Below are positions 28,865 through 36,767 of a stretch of DNA of 64,000 nt, piece after piece; position 1 is the stretch's first letter, and the number at the start of each line of letters is the position of its first letter. Below the pieces are notes generated by a model. The model searched no databases, had not been told where the DNA came from, and was given only the letters and a program-made list of their open reading frames with translations. Made by a program: the position numbers and the translations under genes. Source of the DNA: an uncultured bacterium (GTDB taxonomy: Bacteria > Desulfobacterota > Binatia > UBA1149 > CAITLU01); contig CAITLU010000041.1 of the NCBI GenBank assembly GCA_903893315.1, forward strand, positions 23,097 to 87,096, given 5' to 3'.

Positions 28865-29932
28865 TCAAGCCGCGACCACGAAATCGGTGCTTTCGCTCCA
28901 TCCCCAGCGCGCCATTTCGCCGCGGATCCGGCAACGCGCCGCGCCGCCCGCCACCGCGCTGACCGCGAAGGGCCGCGGCAGCATCCCGTTCAGTTCGGAA
29001 TGCTTCATCACCGGCCACGACCTCGAACCGTCACGCACCACGCCGCCGATCTTGCGCGGATCGACATCGGCAAGACCCGCGATCTCGATCCCTTCGCGCG
29101 CCAGCGCCTTGACCAGGTGCTTGCCCACCGGACCGGCGCCGAGAATCCACAGCGGCCGGCGGTCGCCGACTTCGCGCCGCAGATGGCGGGCCAGGAAATG
29201 CGCCCGCGCCGCCAGCAGGGCCGCTTCGCTGTAACGCAAATCGTTGCGGGTGGCCTGCGCAGCGTGCTGCCGCCATTCGAAAAGAGGCTCAGTAAGTCTG
29301 CGCAGCCGCAGGCCGCTCTCGAAGGCGCGCAGGAACAGGTCCCAATCCTCGGGCCAGCCCCGATCGCGCCAACCGCCAAGTCGCTCGCGCAGCACTTCGG
29401 TCCGCATCGTCACCGAAGGATGCACGACCGGGCTCTCGATGAAGCGATCGCGTGCGAGTTCCTCGGGAGCAACGAGTCCGTTCTGCCACGCAAGATATTC
29501 GCGCATGCCGTCGCGCAGATCTTCGTCGGGAAAGGCGCTGGTGCGGCACGCGACGCCGAACAGCGCGGGATCGCCGTCAAGCGCCGCGATCTGCATCGCC
29601 AGCCGCGACGGGTGCATGCGGTCGTCGGCGTCCATGCGTGCAACATACGGTGCACGCGCGGCTGCAAGCGCCATATTGAGCGCTGCGACGATGCCGTGAT
29701 CGTCGCTTTGAGTCGCCAGCACACGGACGCGGCGGTCACGACGCGCATAGTCGCGTAACATCGCGGCACAGTCGTCCTTGCCTCCGTCCTCGACGGCTAT
29801 CAGTTCCAGAGAACGCTCGCTTTGCGCCAGCACCGACTCGACGGCTTCGGCGAGCCACTGCTCGGCGTCACGCACCGGCAGCAGCACGCTGACCCGCACG
29901 TCGTGAAGTGGCGCTGGCCCGACCGCAATCAA
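28865..29932 (-). CDS. GT2 glycosyltransferase with C-terminal Rossmann domain
   Basis: A 355-residue protein. Residues 1-220 form a GT-A fold: VSVLLPVRDAEQWLAEAVESV, the donor-binding DxD in MDADD (about 97-101), and a usual acceptor region. The C-terminal 100 residues start RRPLWILGAGPVGKHLVKAL, a dinucleotide- or nucleotide-binding Gly-rich loop, followed by IEIAGLADVDPRKIGG, reminiscent of PglD-type N-terminal domains. This pairing of a sugar transferase with a Rossmann sensor domain is uncommon. The listed start is TTG; an in-frame GTG at 29899, directly before VSVLLPVRD, is equally plausible. Sugar and acceptor are unknown. Confidence 0.82.
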   Translation of the reverse strand: MIAVGPAPLHDVRVSVLLPVRDAEQWLAEAVESVLAQSERSLELIAVEDGGKDDCAAMLRDYARRDRRVRVLATQSDDHGIVAALNMALAAARAPYVARMDADDRMHPSRLAMQIAALDGDPALFGVACRTSAFPDEDLRDGMREYLAWQNGLVAPEELARDRFIESPVVHPSVTMRTEVLRERLGGWRDRGWPEDWDLFLRAFESGLRLRRLTEPLFEWRQHAAQATRNDLRYSEAALLAARAHFLARHLRREVGDRRPLWILGAGPVGKHLVKALAREGIEIAGLADVDPRKIGGVVRDGSRSWPVMKHSELNGMLPRPFAVSAVAGGAARCRIRGEMARWGWSESTDFVVAA

Positions 29933-29965
29933 GACGAGACGCTGCCCACGTCAGCAGTCGCCGCC

Positions 29966-30385
29966 CTACCCTACGCCGAGTTGCGCAAGCAACGCCGCCA
30001 TGTTCGAGAAGTGGTAGTCCTCGATCACCAGTCCCTCGGGATTCATCCGCGTGAAGGTCGCGCCTTCTACCCTGACCGTGCGTCCGGTCGGAGGCAGTCC
30101 GTAGAGATCGCCGAGGTGGGTGCCGGTCAGGATCCAACGATCGGCGTGGCGGTCACCGTCGATCACCAGCTCGACGCGCTCCAGGTGAAAATCCGGAAAG
30201 GCAGTCAGCAAGGCCACGGCTCTTTCCCGCACCGCCTCGCGGCCGTGCACTTCCATCGGACTGCCGACTTCGCGAGCGACAGCGTCTTCGGCAAACACCG
30301 CCGCCACCGCGTCAGCGTCGTGGGCGTTCCACGCCGCGTAGGTCCTGTCGTTGACGTCCTGGGTACACGCCCGGTAATCGATCAT
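29966..30385 (-). CDS. SnoaL-like ester cyclase family protein
   Basis: A 139-residue NTF2-fold protein. It starts with a helix (DRTYAAWNAHDADAVAAVFAEDAV) and contains FPDFHLERVELVIDGDRHADRW and HLGDLYGLPPTGRTVRVEG, the usual SnoaL/ester cyclase pattern with a short polar cavity. These proteins bind or convert small molecules; many have no known reaction. It sits between a glycosyltransferase and an amidohydrolase on the same strand; the context does not reveal the ligand. Confidence 0.82.
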   Translation of the reverse strand: MIDYRACTQDVNDRTYAAWNAHDADAVAAVFAEDAVAREVGSPMEVHGREAVRERAVALLTAFPDFHLERVELVIDGDRHADRWILTGTHLGDLYGLPPTGRTVRVEGATFTRMNPEGLVIEDYHFSNMAALLAQLGVG

Positions 30386-30495
30386 GCTTCAATCCTCATG
30401 TGCTTTATCTTGCGAATCCGGCCGCCGGAGTCCATCGCCGCGCCCGCTGCCTGACCAATGCGGCTGCGGCATCGGGGCTGCGCCGGCGAAGGCGC

Positions 30496-31710
30496 TCAGC
30501 GCGCCGACGGCTGCGCAAGAAACCGCAGCGCCATCGCCGCGTGAAGCGCGCTGCCTCGGGCCAGCATCGACTCGTCTATCTTCATCAGATCGGAGTGCAG
30601 CGGACCGCCGCCTTCGGTGCGCGCACCGAGAAACGCGATCGCGCCCGGAACCGCCTCCACCATGTAGGAAAAATCCTCGGCGCCCATCATCGGACTCGGC
30701 ATCCTCACCACACCGAGGCCGACGCCCTCGGCAGTGGCGGCGAAGAACTCGGTCGCGGCGTCGTGATTTACCGTCGGCGGATACAGTTCGTAGATGTTCA
30801 CCTCGACGTCGAGACCGTGCGACGCCGCCACTCCGGCAGCGACGCGGCGCAATCGCTCGTGCGCCAGAGTGCGTCCCCTGCGGCTGAGCGTGCGAATGGT
30901 CCCGTAACACTCGGCCGCCGGCGGCACGATGTTAAAAGTGCTGCCGGCACTTACCTGGGTGACGCTCAGCACCACGCGATCGTCCGGGTCGGTTTCGCGC
31001 GCCGCCGCGTGCGAAAGACCGTCGACGAACGGGCCGATGGCCGGGATCGGATCGCGCGTCAGATGCGGCATCGACGCGTGACCGCCCGCGCCCCTGAAGA
31101 TCACGCCGAAGGTGTCGGCCGACGCCATGATGGTGCCGCTGCGCAGCAGCAATACGCCCGCCGGTGTGCTCGAATCGATGTGGAGCGCGAACACCGCGTC
31201 TACACCGACCAGAGCTCCTTCCTCGATCATGATGCGCGCGCCGCCGTAGCCTTCTTCACCGGGCTGGAACAACAGCCGCACGGTACCGGCGAATTCGCTG
31301 CGCCGGCGCACCAGCACTTCGGCGGCGCCGAGCAGCATCGCGGTGTGGGCATCGTGACCGCAGGCGTGCATGCAGCCGGAGATCTTCGAAACGAAAGGCA
31401 GCTCGTTGCGCTCGACCAGAGGCAATGCGTCCATGTCGGCGCGCAGCGCGACGCAGCGGGCCGCGCCGTTCGTGCTCGCAGTGCCGACGATGTCGGCGAC
31501 CACCGAACTGAGTCCCGTCCCCTCGCGGATCGCATCGACGCCGATGCGGGCAAGCTCTTCGAGCACCATCGCCTGGGTGCGCGGAAGCAGGAGTCCCAAC
31601 TCCGGATACTCGTGCAGACGGCGCCGGTTGCCGACGATACGGTCGCCGAGCGCGGCCGTTTCACTGCCCAGCTGCGCAAGCGCCGCGACCTCGGATGATG
31701 GGACACTCAT
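30496..31710 (-). CDS. M20-family amidohydrolase (hippurate hydrolase type)
   Basis: A 404-residue metal-dependent amidohydrolase of the M20D group. Metal-site motifs are GCMHACGHDAHTAMLLGAAEVL (Cys, His and Asp ligands) and LFQPGEEGYGGARIMIEEG (catalytic Glu pair), followed by the dimerisation domain (GGHASMPHLTRDPIPAI) and a C-terminal MMGAEDFSYM with the last His/Glu ligand region. These enzymes hydrolyse N-acyl amino acids or related amides. The ATG at 31710 has AAGG seven bases upstream and lies 10 bases from the DsbA-like gene before it, so the two are likely cotranscribed. Confidence 0.93.
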   Translation of the reverse strand: MSVPSSEVAALAQLGSETAALGDRIVGNRRRLHEYPELGLLLPRTQAMVLEELARIGVDAIREGTGLSSVVADIVGTASTNGAARCVALRADMDALPLVERNELPFVSKISGCMHACGHDAHTAMLLGAAEVLVRRRSEFAGTVRLLFQPGEEGYGGARIMIEEGALVGVDAVFALHIDSSTPAGVLLLRSGTIMASADTFGVIFRGAGGHASMPHLTRDPIPAIGPFVDGLSHAAARETDPDDRVVLSVTQVSAGSTFNIVPPAAECYGTIRTLSRRGRTLAHERLRRVAAGVAASHGLDVEVNIYELYPPTVNHDAATEFFAATAEGVGLGVVRMPSPMMGAEDFSYMVEAVPGAIAFLGARTEGGGPLHSDLMKIDESMLARGSALHAAMALRFLAQPSAR

Positions 31711-31720
31711 GACGATGCCT

Positions 31721-32344
31721 TCACGACGACTGACGTTTGGCCAGCACTTTTTCGATTACGCTGCGGTAGAGCGCGCTTTCCTGAGCCCCCGGCATCTGGA
31801 ACCCGCCATCGAGCACCACGCAGGGAACCGCATGGATGCCAAGTGCCACTGCTTCGTTGTGGTCGGAGACGACTTCTTCGGCGATCGCAGGATCGGCCAG
31901 ATCGCGGGCGAACGCTTCGAGATCCAGCCCGCACTCGCGTGCCACCTCGCCGATGGTTTCAGGACTCGTGACGTTGCGGTTTTCGGCGAAGTAGGCGTGC
32001 ATCAGCGCCATGTGGTAGCGCGCGAAAGCGCCCTGGCGGGCAGCGGCCTTGATCGCCACCGCGGGCGGCACCGAGTGTGACGGAGGTTCCTGGTCGCCGC
32101 TCCACACGCGGAACTCACCGGCATCGGCGGCCGCCGCGGGCCGCATCCACGACTCGGTGTAGCGGCGAAACTTTTCCAGCGGTTTGGCTTCGGGATGGGG
32201 GCGCAGAAGAAAACTCTTCCAACGCACTTCGAGAACGTCACCGACTTCCTGCTGTACTCGTTCGAGGCACACGGCCACGTTGTAGCACCAGGGTCAAAGA
32301 ACGTCGGACCAGACTGTGAATACCACGGGTGAAATCTGCGACAT
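31721..32344 (-). CDS. Probable selenoprotein: DsbA/FrnE-family oxidoreductase with UPWC site
   Basis: A 207-residue reading is obtained from ATG at 32344 if the in-frame TGA at 32296-32294 encodes selenocysteine. The N-terminus then reads MSQISPVVFTVWSDVL-U-PWCYNV, exactly the FrnE/HCCA isomerase-type DsbA motif (usual SDVxCPWCY) with Sec17 replacing the first active-site Cys and Cys20 kept. The downstream 190 residues are a normal DsbA-family protein (FLLRPHPEAKPLEKF; cis-Pro region GIHAVPCVVLDGGFQMPGAQ). Without read-through the frame would begin at a GTG (32278) after the active site, giving a non-functional protein. Alternatives are a single-base nonsense mutation (TGC to TGA) or sequence error. 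No sel genes are in the window. Confidence 0.72.
32269..32283 (-). promoter_or_regulatory. Candidate bacterial SECIS hairpin downstream of TGA
   Basis: Starting 11 bases after the in-frame TGA, ACA-A-CG (32283-32278) pairs with CGUGU (32273-32269) around the loop UGGC (32277-32274). This gives five base pairs with one bulged A, and a loop whose second base is G, about 17 bases after UGA. Bacterial SECIS elements are short hairpins of this kind with G in the first loop positions at a similar distance. Fit is by eye; SelB recognition cannot be judged. Confidence 0.45.
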
Positions 32345-32473
32345 GGCGCCAGTGTGTCACCGCACCGCACATGTGGCAACGACGTGCGGCTCTTGCGCAC
32401 GCGGTCCGCGTTCACGGTCCGCGCTCGCACGATGTCCGCGGCGCGGCCCCGGCGCGCAAGACGCCCGCGCGCT

Positions 32474-33166
32474 TCAGCCGATCTTGTCCATGTCCTCTTC
32501 GAGTGTCTCGCGAATGTAGTGGACGGTCGCACGACGCACGAGCTGCTTGGTGTAGCTGTAGCCCGGATCGCGCAGGGCGCCGAGCTGCGCCGCCTTGGCC
32601 TTGGCCACAGCCAGCACCTGATCCGCCGCCACCACTTCGTCGAGGTAGCCCATCTGGGCTGCCTGGCGCGGGGAGTAGATGCGGGCGTGGGCGGTGGCAT
32701 CGAGCAGGTGATGGGTCGCGACGCGGGCGCGGGCCAGTTCCATCGCGAAGATCGGCAGCGCCATGCCGATGGCGACCTCGTTCAGGCCGATCTTCACTTC
32801 CAGGTCGGCGCCGACACGCCAATCGCAACTCGTCAGCACCACCGCGCCGGCCGCCAACGCGTGGCCGGTGCAGGCCACCACTATCGGACGCGGGAACTCG
32901 TACATGCGCAGACACAGATGCGCGCCGGCCTCGACCAGCACGCGCCGCTCGTGCGCACCCGCCATCATCACGTCGAGGTCGAAGCCTGCGCAGAAACGCC
33001 CTGCCCTGCCCGCCAGCACCACCGCCTTGGCTTCGGTGTGGGCCCGCTCCAGTGCCCGGTTCAGGCCGTCGATGACAGCGTGCGACAGCGCGTTGGCCCG
33101 CCCATCGTCGATCGTCACGACGGCGGTTTCATCTTCGAGGCAGTAGCGAACGGCTTCGGTGGACAT
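32474..33166 (-). CDS. Crotonase-fold enoyl-CoA hydratase/isomerase family protein
   Basis: A 230-residue crotonase. The oxyanion-hole segments are GRFCAGFDLDVM and CTGHALAAGAVVLTSCD. The first of the two catalytic Glu residues of classical enoyl-CoA hydratase is missing (Val in AAGAVVL where GGGxEL is usual), while the second region (GLNEVAIGMALP) keeps a Glu. It is therefore more likely an isomerase or other crotonase than a standard hydratase. The ATG at 33166 has GAGAGG six bases upstream; a longer open frame extends into the next gene region and was rejected. Confidence 0.87.
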   Translation of the reverse strand: MSTEAVRYCLEDETAVVTIDDGRANALSHAVIDGLNRALERAHTEAKAVVLAGRAGRFCAGFDLDVMMAGAHERRVLVEAGAHLCLRMYEFPRPIVVACTGHALAAGAVVLTSCDWRVGADLEVKIGLNEVAIGMALPIFAMELARARVATHHLLDATAHARIYSPRQAAQMGYLDEVVAADQVLAVAKAKAAQLGALRDPGYSYTKQLVRRATVHYIRETLEEDMDKIG

Positions 33167-33284
33167 CAAAAACCTCTCGAGCTGTCGGCGCCCCGCGGCG
33201 CAGCGGCTGCATGAATTGCGCGCGACGCTAACGGTAGAAGAACGGCGAAGCAACGCACGCGCAGGCGCGCTGACACACCGATGC

Positions 33285-36200
33285 TCAATCGCCGATTTCG
33301 TGCCAGCGATGTCCCGGGGGGAGTTGCGCGAAGAACAGTCCGAGGCGAATGCGCCGGCCGGGGTCGGCAAAAGGCAGCCGTGCGCGGTCGTGCCGGAGCA
33401 GTTCGCGATAGCGGCCAAGCTGGCGGGTATAGGCCTCGCGGTGCGAAGCGACGTAGAGTTCGGCGGCACTGCCGGCGTCCAGTCCCCGATACGGTCCCGA
33501 ACCCGGATCCGGGCGGCCGGTCTTGTAATCGATGATCCAGCGATCGTCGCCGTCGAGGAAGGTCCGGTCGATCACGGCCGGAGTGAGCGTGTCGTCTTCC
33601 AACGCGAGCAGCGACCACTCCGAGTGCGCATCCTCGTGAGAAGCGACGATCCAGCGACCTCGCTCGTCGCCGAGAAGTGCGGCCGCGGCTTCGACGACTT
33701 CCTTGACGCTCGCCGCCATCTCCTCCGCCAGCACACCATGACTGCGAAGCCGGTGCTCGATCCACTCACGTTCGCTCTCGACCTTGGCCGCTGCCCACAC
33801 CTCAAGGCCCTCGGCAGCGACCCGCTCAGCCAGCGCATGAAACACGCTACCGACGTGCGCGGCGCGCTTGGTCGTCGCCATCATGACCGGCGCGAGGTCG
33901 CTGGTTTCCGAAGGCGCGCGCGACACCACCTCCCGCACCTCGAGCCGCTGGGGAAGACCGGGCAGCACGAACTCACGGGCCACCCGTGTCAGCCCGCGCG
34001 GCGGCTGCGAAGTCGGCAGCGGCGCCGGCATGAACTGCGCATCGGCAGCCGTCACGGCGGCGGCGAGCTCTCCGAGCAGACTCGATCCCTGCGCCTCGCC
34101 GTTCTTCGTCAGACCGCCGGCCGCTCCCGACAGTACCAGGCAGTGCTCGGCGCGTGTGGTCGCGACATAAAGCAGACGCAGCGTATCCAGCTTGTCGCGC
34201 CGCTTCTCGCGGCAGGCCAGAAACTCGTGTTTATCCTTGTCTTCGTCACGGCGGCCGCGCGCCTCGCGCGGCGCGACCATCCGCAGTTCGCCATTACGCG
34301 GTTCGGTTTCCATCGCCAGCGGCAGTTCGTTTTTCTTGTTCGGTCTTCGCGTCAGCGCCGGCAGCACCACGGTGTCGAACTGAAGGCCCTTGGCCTTGTG
34401 CATCGTCATTATGTCGACGTCGATGGCGGGATCCGGATCGACGTTGGCTTCCTGTTTGGCGAACTGCTGCGAAAGCGTGTCGAGGTCTACCTGTCCGTGA
34501 CGCGCGGTGGCGGCGAGCAGGTCGAAGAAAGCTTCGGCATCGAGCGAGCCTGCGCCGGCGGCCAGCAAAGGCCCGCCCAGTCGCAGCCACGCCGAACGCA
34601 CCACCACGTCGATGAACTGACCGCGGAGGCTACGACGCGCGTGCTGCTGGACGGCGCGCCAGCGCTGGATTCGCGCACGCCCGTCTTCGCTGATCGCGGC
34701 CAGCGCGGCGTCGTCACGAAGCAGAGCCGACACACACGGCGGCGCGCCGCGCGGCGGCGTCGCCGCGACGCTCGGTTCCACCAGGGCCGCGAGATCGTCG
34801 AGCCCCAGGCCCACCCACGGACTTCGCAGCATCGCCAACTGCGCGACGCGGTCGGCCGGATGAAGAATCGAACGCGCCAGCGATTCGAGGTCGCGCACTA
34901 TCGGGCGATCCGACAGTTTGTCCAGACCCGCGGCCCGTACACGCACACCGGCCTCGCCTAATGCGCGCAGGATCGCCGTCGCGTGACTGCGCGCACGCAC
35001 CAGGATGGCCACGCGACCGCGGCGGCGGCGCGCCGCCGGCAGCAGATCGTCGGCAATCAGTGCCGCCAGGCCGCGCGCTTCGATGGCGTTGCATTCGGCA
35101 CCTTTGGGATTCGGCCCGCCCGCGGTCGCTTGTTCGCCCCACAGCAGCACCCGCGTCGGCTCGCCGCTCTGCGCCCGCGACGACGGCTGCGCGGCTGCGT
35201 AAGCGACGACTCCCAAGTCAGTATCGTCGCGATCGCCGAACAGGATGGCGAATACCGAGTTGACCCAGTCGATGATCGAGCGGTCCGAACGGAAGTTTAC
35301 GCTGAGCGTCAGCGGCTCAAGGTTGACGCGCTCAAACACGCCGCGAGACTCACGCGCCGCCACGAAGAGACCGACTTCGGCCTTGCGGAACCGATAGATC
35401 GACTGCATCGGATCGCCTACCAGGAACAGGGTGCGTCCGTCACCAGACTCCCAACCGCTCATCAGTCCATTCATCAATTTACATTGAATGATGCTGGTGT
35501 CCTGGAACTCGTCGACCAGAAGGTGATCGATGCGTGCGTCGAGTTTCTCCATGGTCTCGCCCGCTTCGAGCGCGGTAGTGGCACGCATCGCGATCTCGGC
35601 GTGGTCCACTTCGCGCCGTTCGCTGAAGACCGTCCACAAGTTGTAATGGGCGCGCAGCACCACGCGCACGAACGCCGCCAGCGCGCGGCGGCCATCCTGC
35701 GAGAATTCCGCCGAGCACGGCAGCTTCGGTGCCAGCGCCCACGCCTCCAGCAACAGTTCGCGGCCCGGTGAAGGCAAAGCATCCAGAGCCTCGAGCAGGT
35801 CACCAAAATCGTCGCGCAGTTCCTTGTCCGCAGCGTCGATCAGTCTGGCCAGTCCCCTGCGCGCTCGATAGTTCCCGGCTTTTGTAAGCAGCAGCGCGGC
35901 AGCCTGCCGCCACGCTTCCGCGTCCGCGGGCTGCGCGGTCAGAAAGTTGCTCTGCCCGAGACCAGGCCACGCACACGCATCGGGGCCGAGCCGGGCGCGC
36001 GTCCGCACGGCAATGGCGTGGATCTTTGCGGCTGACGCCGCGGGCAACACCGCGGCCATGGCGCTCAACTCGGCACCGATCGCGCGCGCAAACGACTGCT
36101 CGACTCCGGCCACCCATGCCGCCGAGTCATCGCGCCCCCGCAGTGCCTGCGCGGTCCACTGGTCGCGGCATCCGAGCATCGCGATCAACTGCGTTTCGAG

Positions 36201-36767
36201 CCGGTCGGCCCCCATTTCGTAACGTTCGAAAAGAACCTCCAGATCCTCGCGCAGAGCCTCGTCACCGGCGGAGTTCAACGTACGACGCACGGCCTCGCGC
36301 ATCATCGGCGAAGCGTCGTCGACCACCCCCGGAACGCCGCCCACGGCCGTCACCAACGGCATGCCGCCGACGATGCGCGAACACAGGCCGTCGATGGTGA
36401 AGACCTGCAGACGCGAAGGACTGTCGAGCAGATGCCAGCCCTGATCCTTCGAACGCGACAGAACGGCCTTGGCCAGAACGTATCGTTCGCGTTCGTGGTC
36501 ATCGTCGGGAAACGGCTGCGCAGAAGCCTCGCGCAGCGCTCTCAAGATGCGCTCGCGCATCTCTCCCGCAGCCTTCCTGGTGAACGTGATGGCCAGCACC
36601 GACTCGGGACGCTTAACCACCGCCAGCAGAGCCAGGAAGCGCCGCACCAGCAGTTCGGTCTTGCCGGAACCGGCGGGAGCCTGCACGACGAAACTGCCGC
36701 CGATCTCCAGAGCCCGGCGGCGTTGCGCTGCGTCAGCCGCCGCGGCGCTGTCGACAGGGTCGTTCAC
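33285..36767 (-). CDS. addA: AddA-type UvrD/RecB-like helicase-nuclease
   Basis: A 1160-residue superfamily 1 helicase. Walker A is APAGSGKT (30-37), motif Ia is LAITFTRKAAGEMRERIL, motif II is DEFQDTS (near 420), and motif III is VGDPMQSIYRFRKAEVGLF. The C-terminus carries a RecB-type nuclease site (DRTFLDGDDRWIIDYKTGRPDPG, near 1070-1090, in two parts; Asp and D-Y-K). It unwinds and degrades double-strand ends for recombinational repair. The start is GTG at 36767, overlapping the partner gene's stop (GTGA). The partner upstream has its own nuclease domain, the AddAB arrangement. Confidence 0.92.
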   Translation of the reverse strand: MNDPVDSAAAADAAQRRRALEIGGSFVVQAPAGSGKTELLVRRFLALLAVVKRPESVLAITFTRKAAGEMRERILRALREASAQPFPDDDHERERYVLAKAVLSRSKDQGWHLLDSPSRLQVFTIDGLCSRIVGGMPLVTAVGGVPGVVDDASPMMREAVRRTLNSAGDEALREDLEVLFERYEMGADRLETQLIAMLGCRDQWTAQALRGRDDSAAWVAGVEQSFARAIGAELSAMAAVLPAASAAKIHAIAVRTRARLGPDACAWPGLGQSNFLTAQPADAEAWRQAAALLLTKAGNYRARRGLARLIDAADKELRDDFGDLLEALDALPSPGRELLLEAWALAPKLPCSAEFSQDGRRALAAFVRVVLRAHYNLWTVFSERREVDHAEIAMRATTALEAGETMEKLDARIDHLLVDEFQDTSIIQCKLMNGLMSGWESGDGRTLFLVGDPMQSIYRFRKAEVGLFVAARESRGVFERVNLEPLTLSVNFRSDRSIIDWVNSVFAILFGDRDDTDLGVVAYAAAQPSSRAQSGEPTRVLLWGEQATAGGPNPKGAECNAIEARGLAALIADDLLPAARRRRGRVAILVRARSHATAILRALGEAGVRVRAAGLDKLSDRPIVRDLESLARSILHPADRVAQLAMLRSPWVGLGLDDLAALVEPSVAATPPRGAPPCVSALLRDDAALAAISEDGRARIQRWRAVQQHARRSLRGQFIDVVVRSAWLRLGGPLLAAGAGSLDAEAFFDLLAATARHGQVDLDTLSQQFAKQEANVDPDPAIDVDIMTMHKAKGLQFDTVVLPALTRRPNKKNELPLAMETEPRNGELRMVAPREARGRRDEDKDKHEFLACREKRRDKLDTLRLLYVATTRAEHCLVLSGAAGGLTKNGEAQGSSLLGELAAAVTAADAQFMPAPLPTSQPPRGLTRVAREFVLPGLPQRLEVREVVSRAPSETSDLAPVMMATTKRAAHVGSVFHALAERVAAEGLEVWAAAKVESEREWIEHRLRSHGVLAEEMAASVKEVVEAAAALLGDERGRWIVASHEDAHSEWSLLALEDDTLTPAVIDRTFLDGDDRWIIDYKTGRPDPGSGPYRGLDAGSAAELYVASHREAYTRQLGRYRELLRHDRARLPFADPGRRIRLGLFFAQLPPGHRWHEIGD

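Noticed and set aside
31721..32278. DsbA-like gene starting at GTG 32278
   Set aside because: This start removes the whole redox active site and lies inside the candidate SECIS hairpin; the family sequence continues upstream through the TGA to an ATG at 32344.
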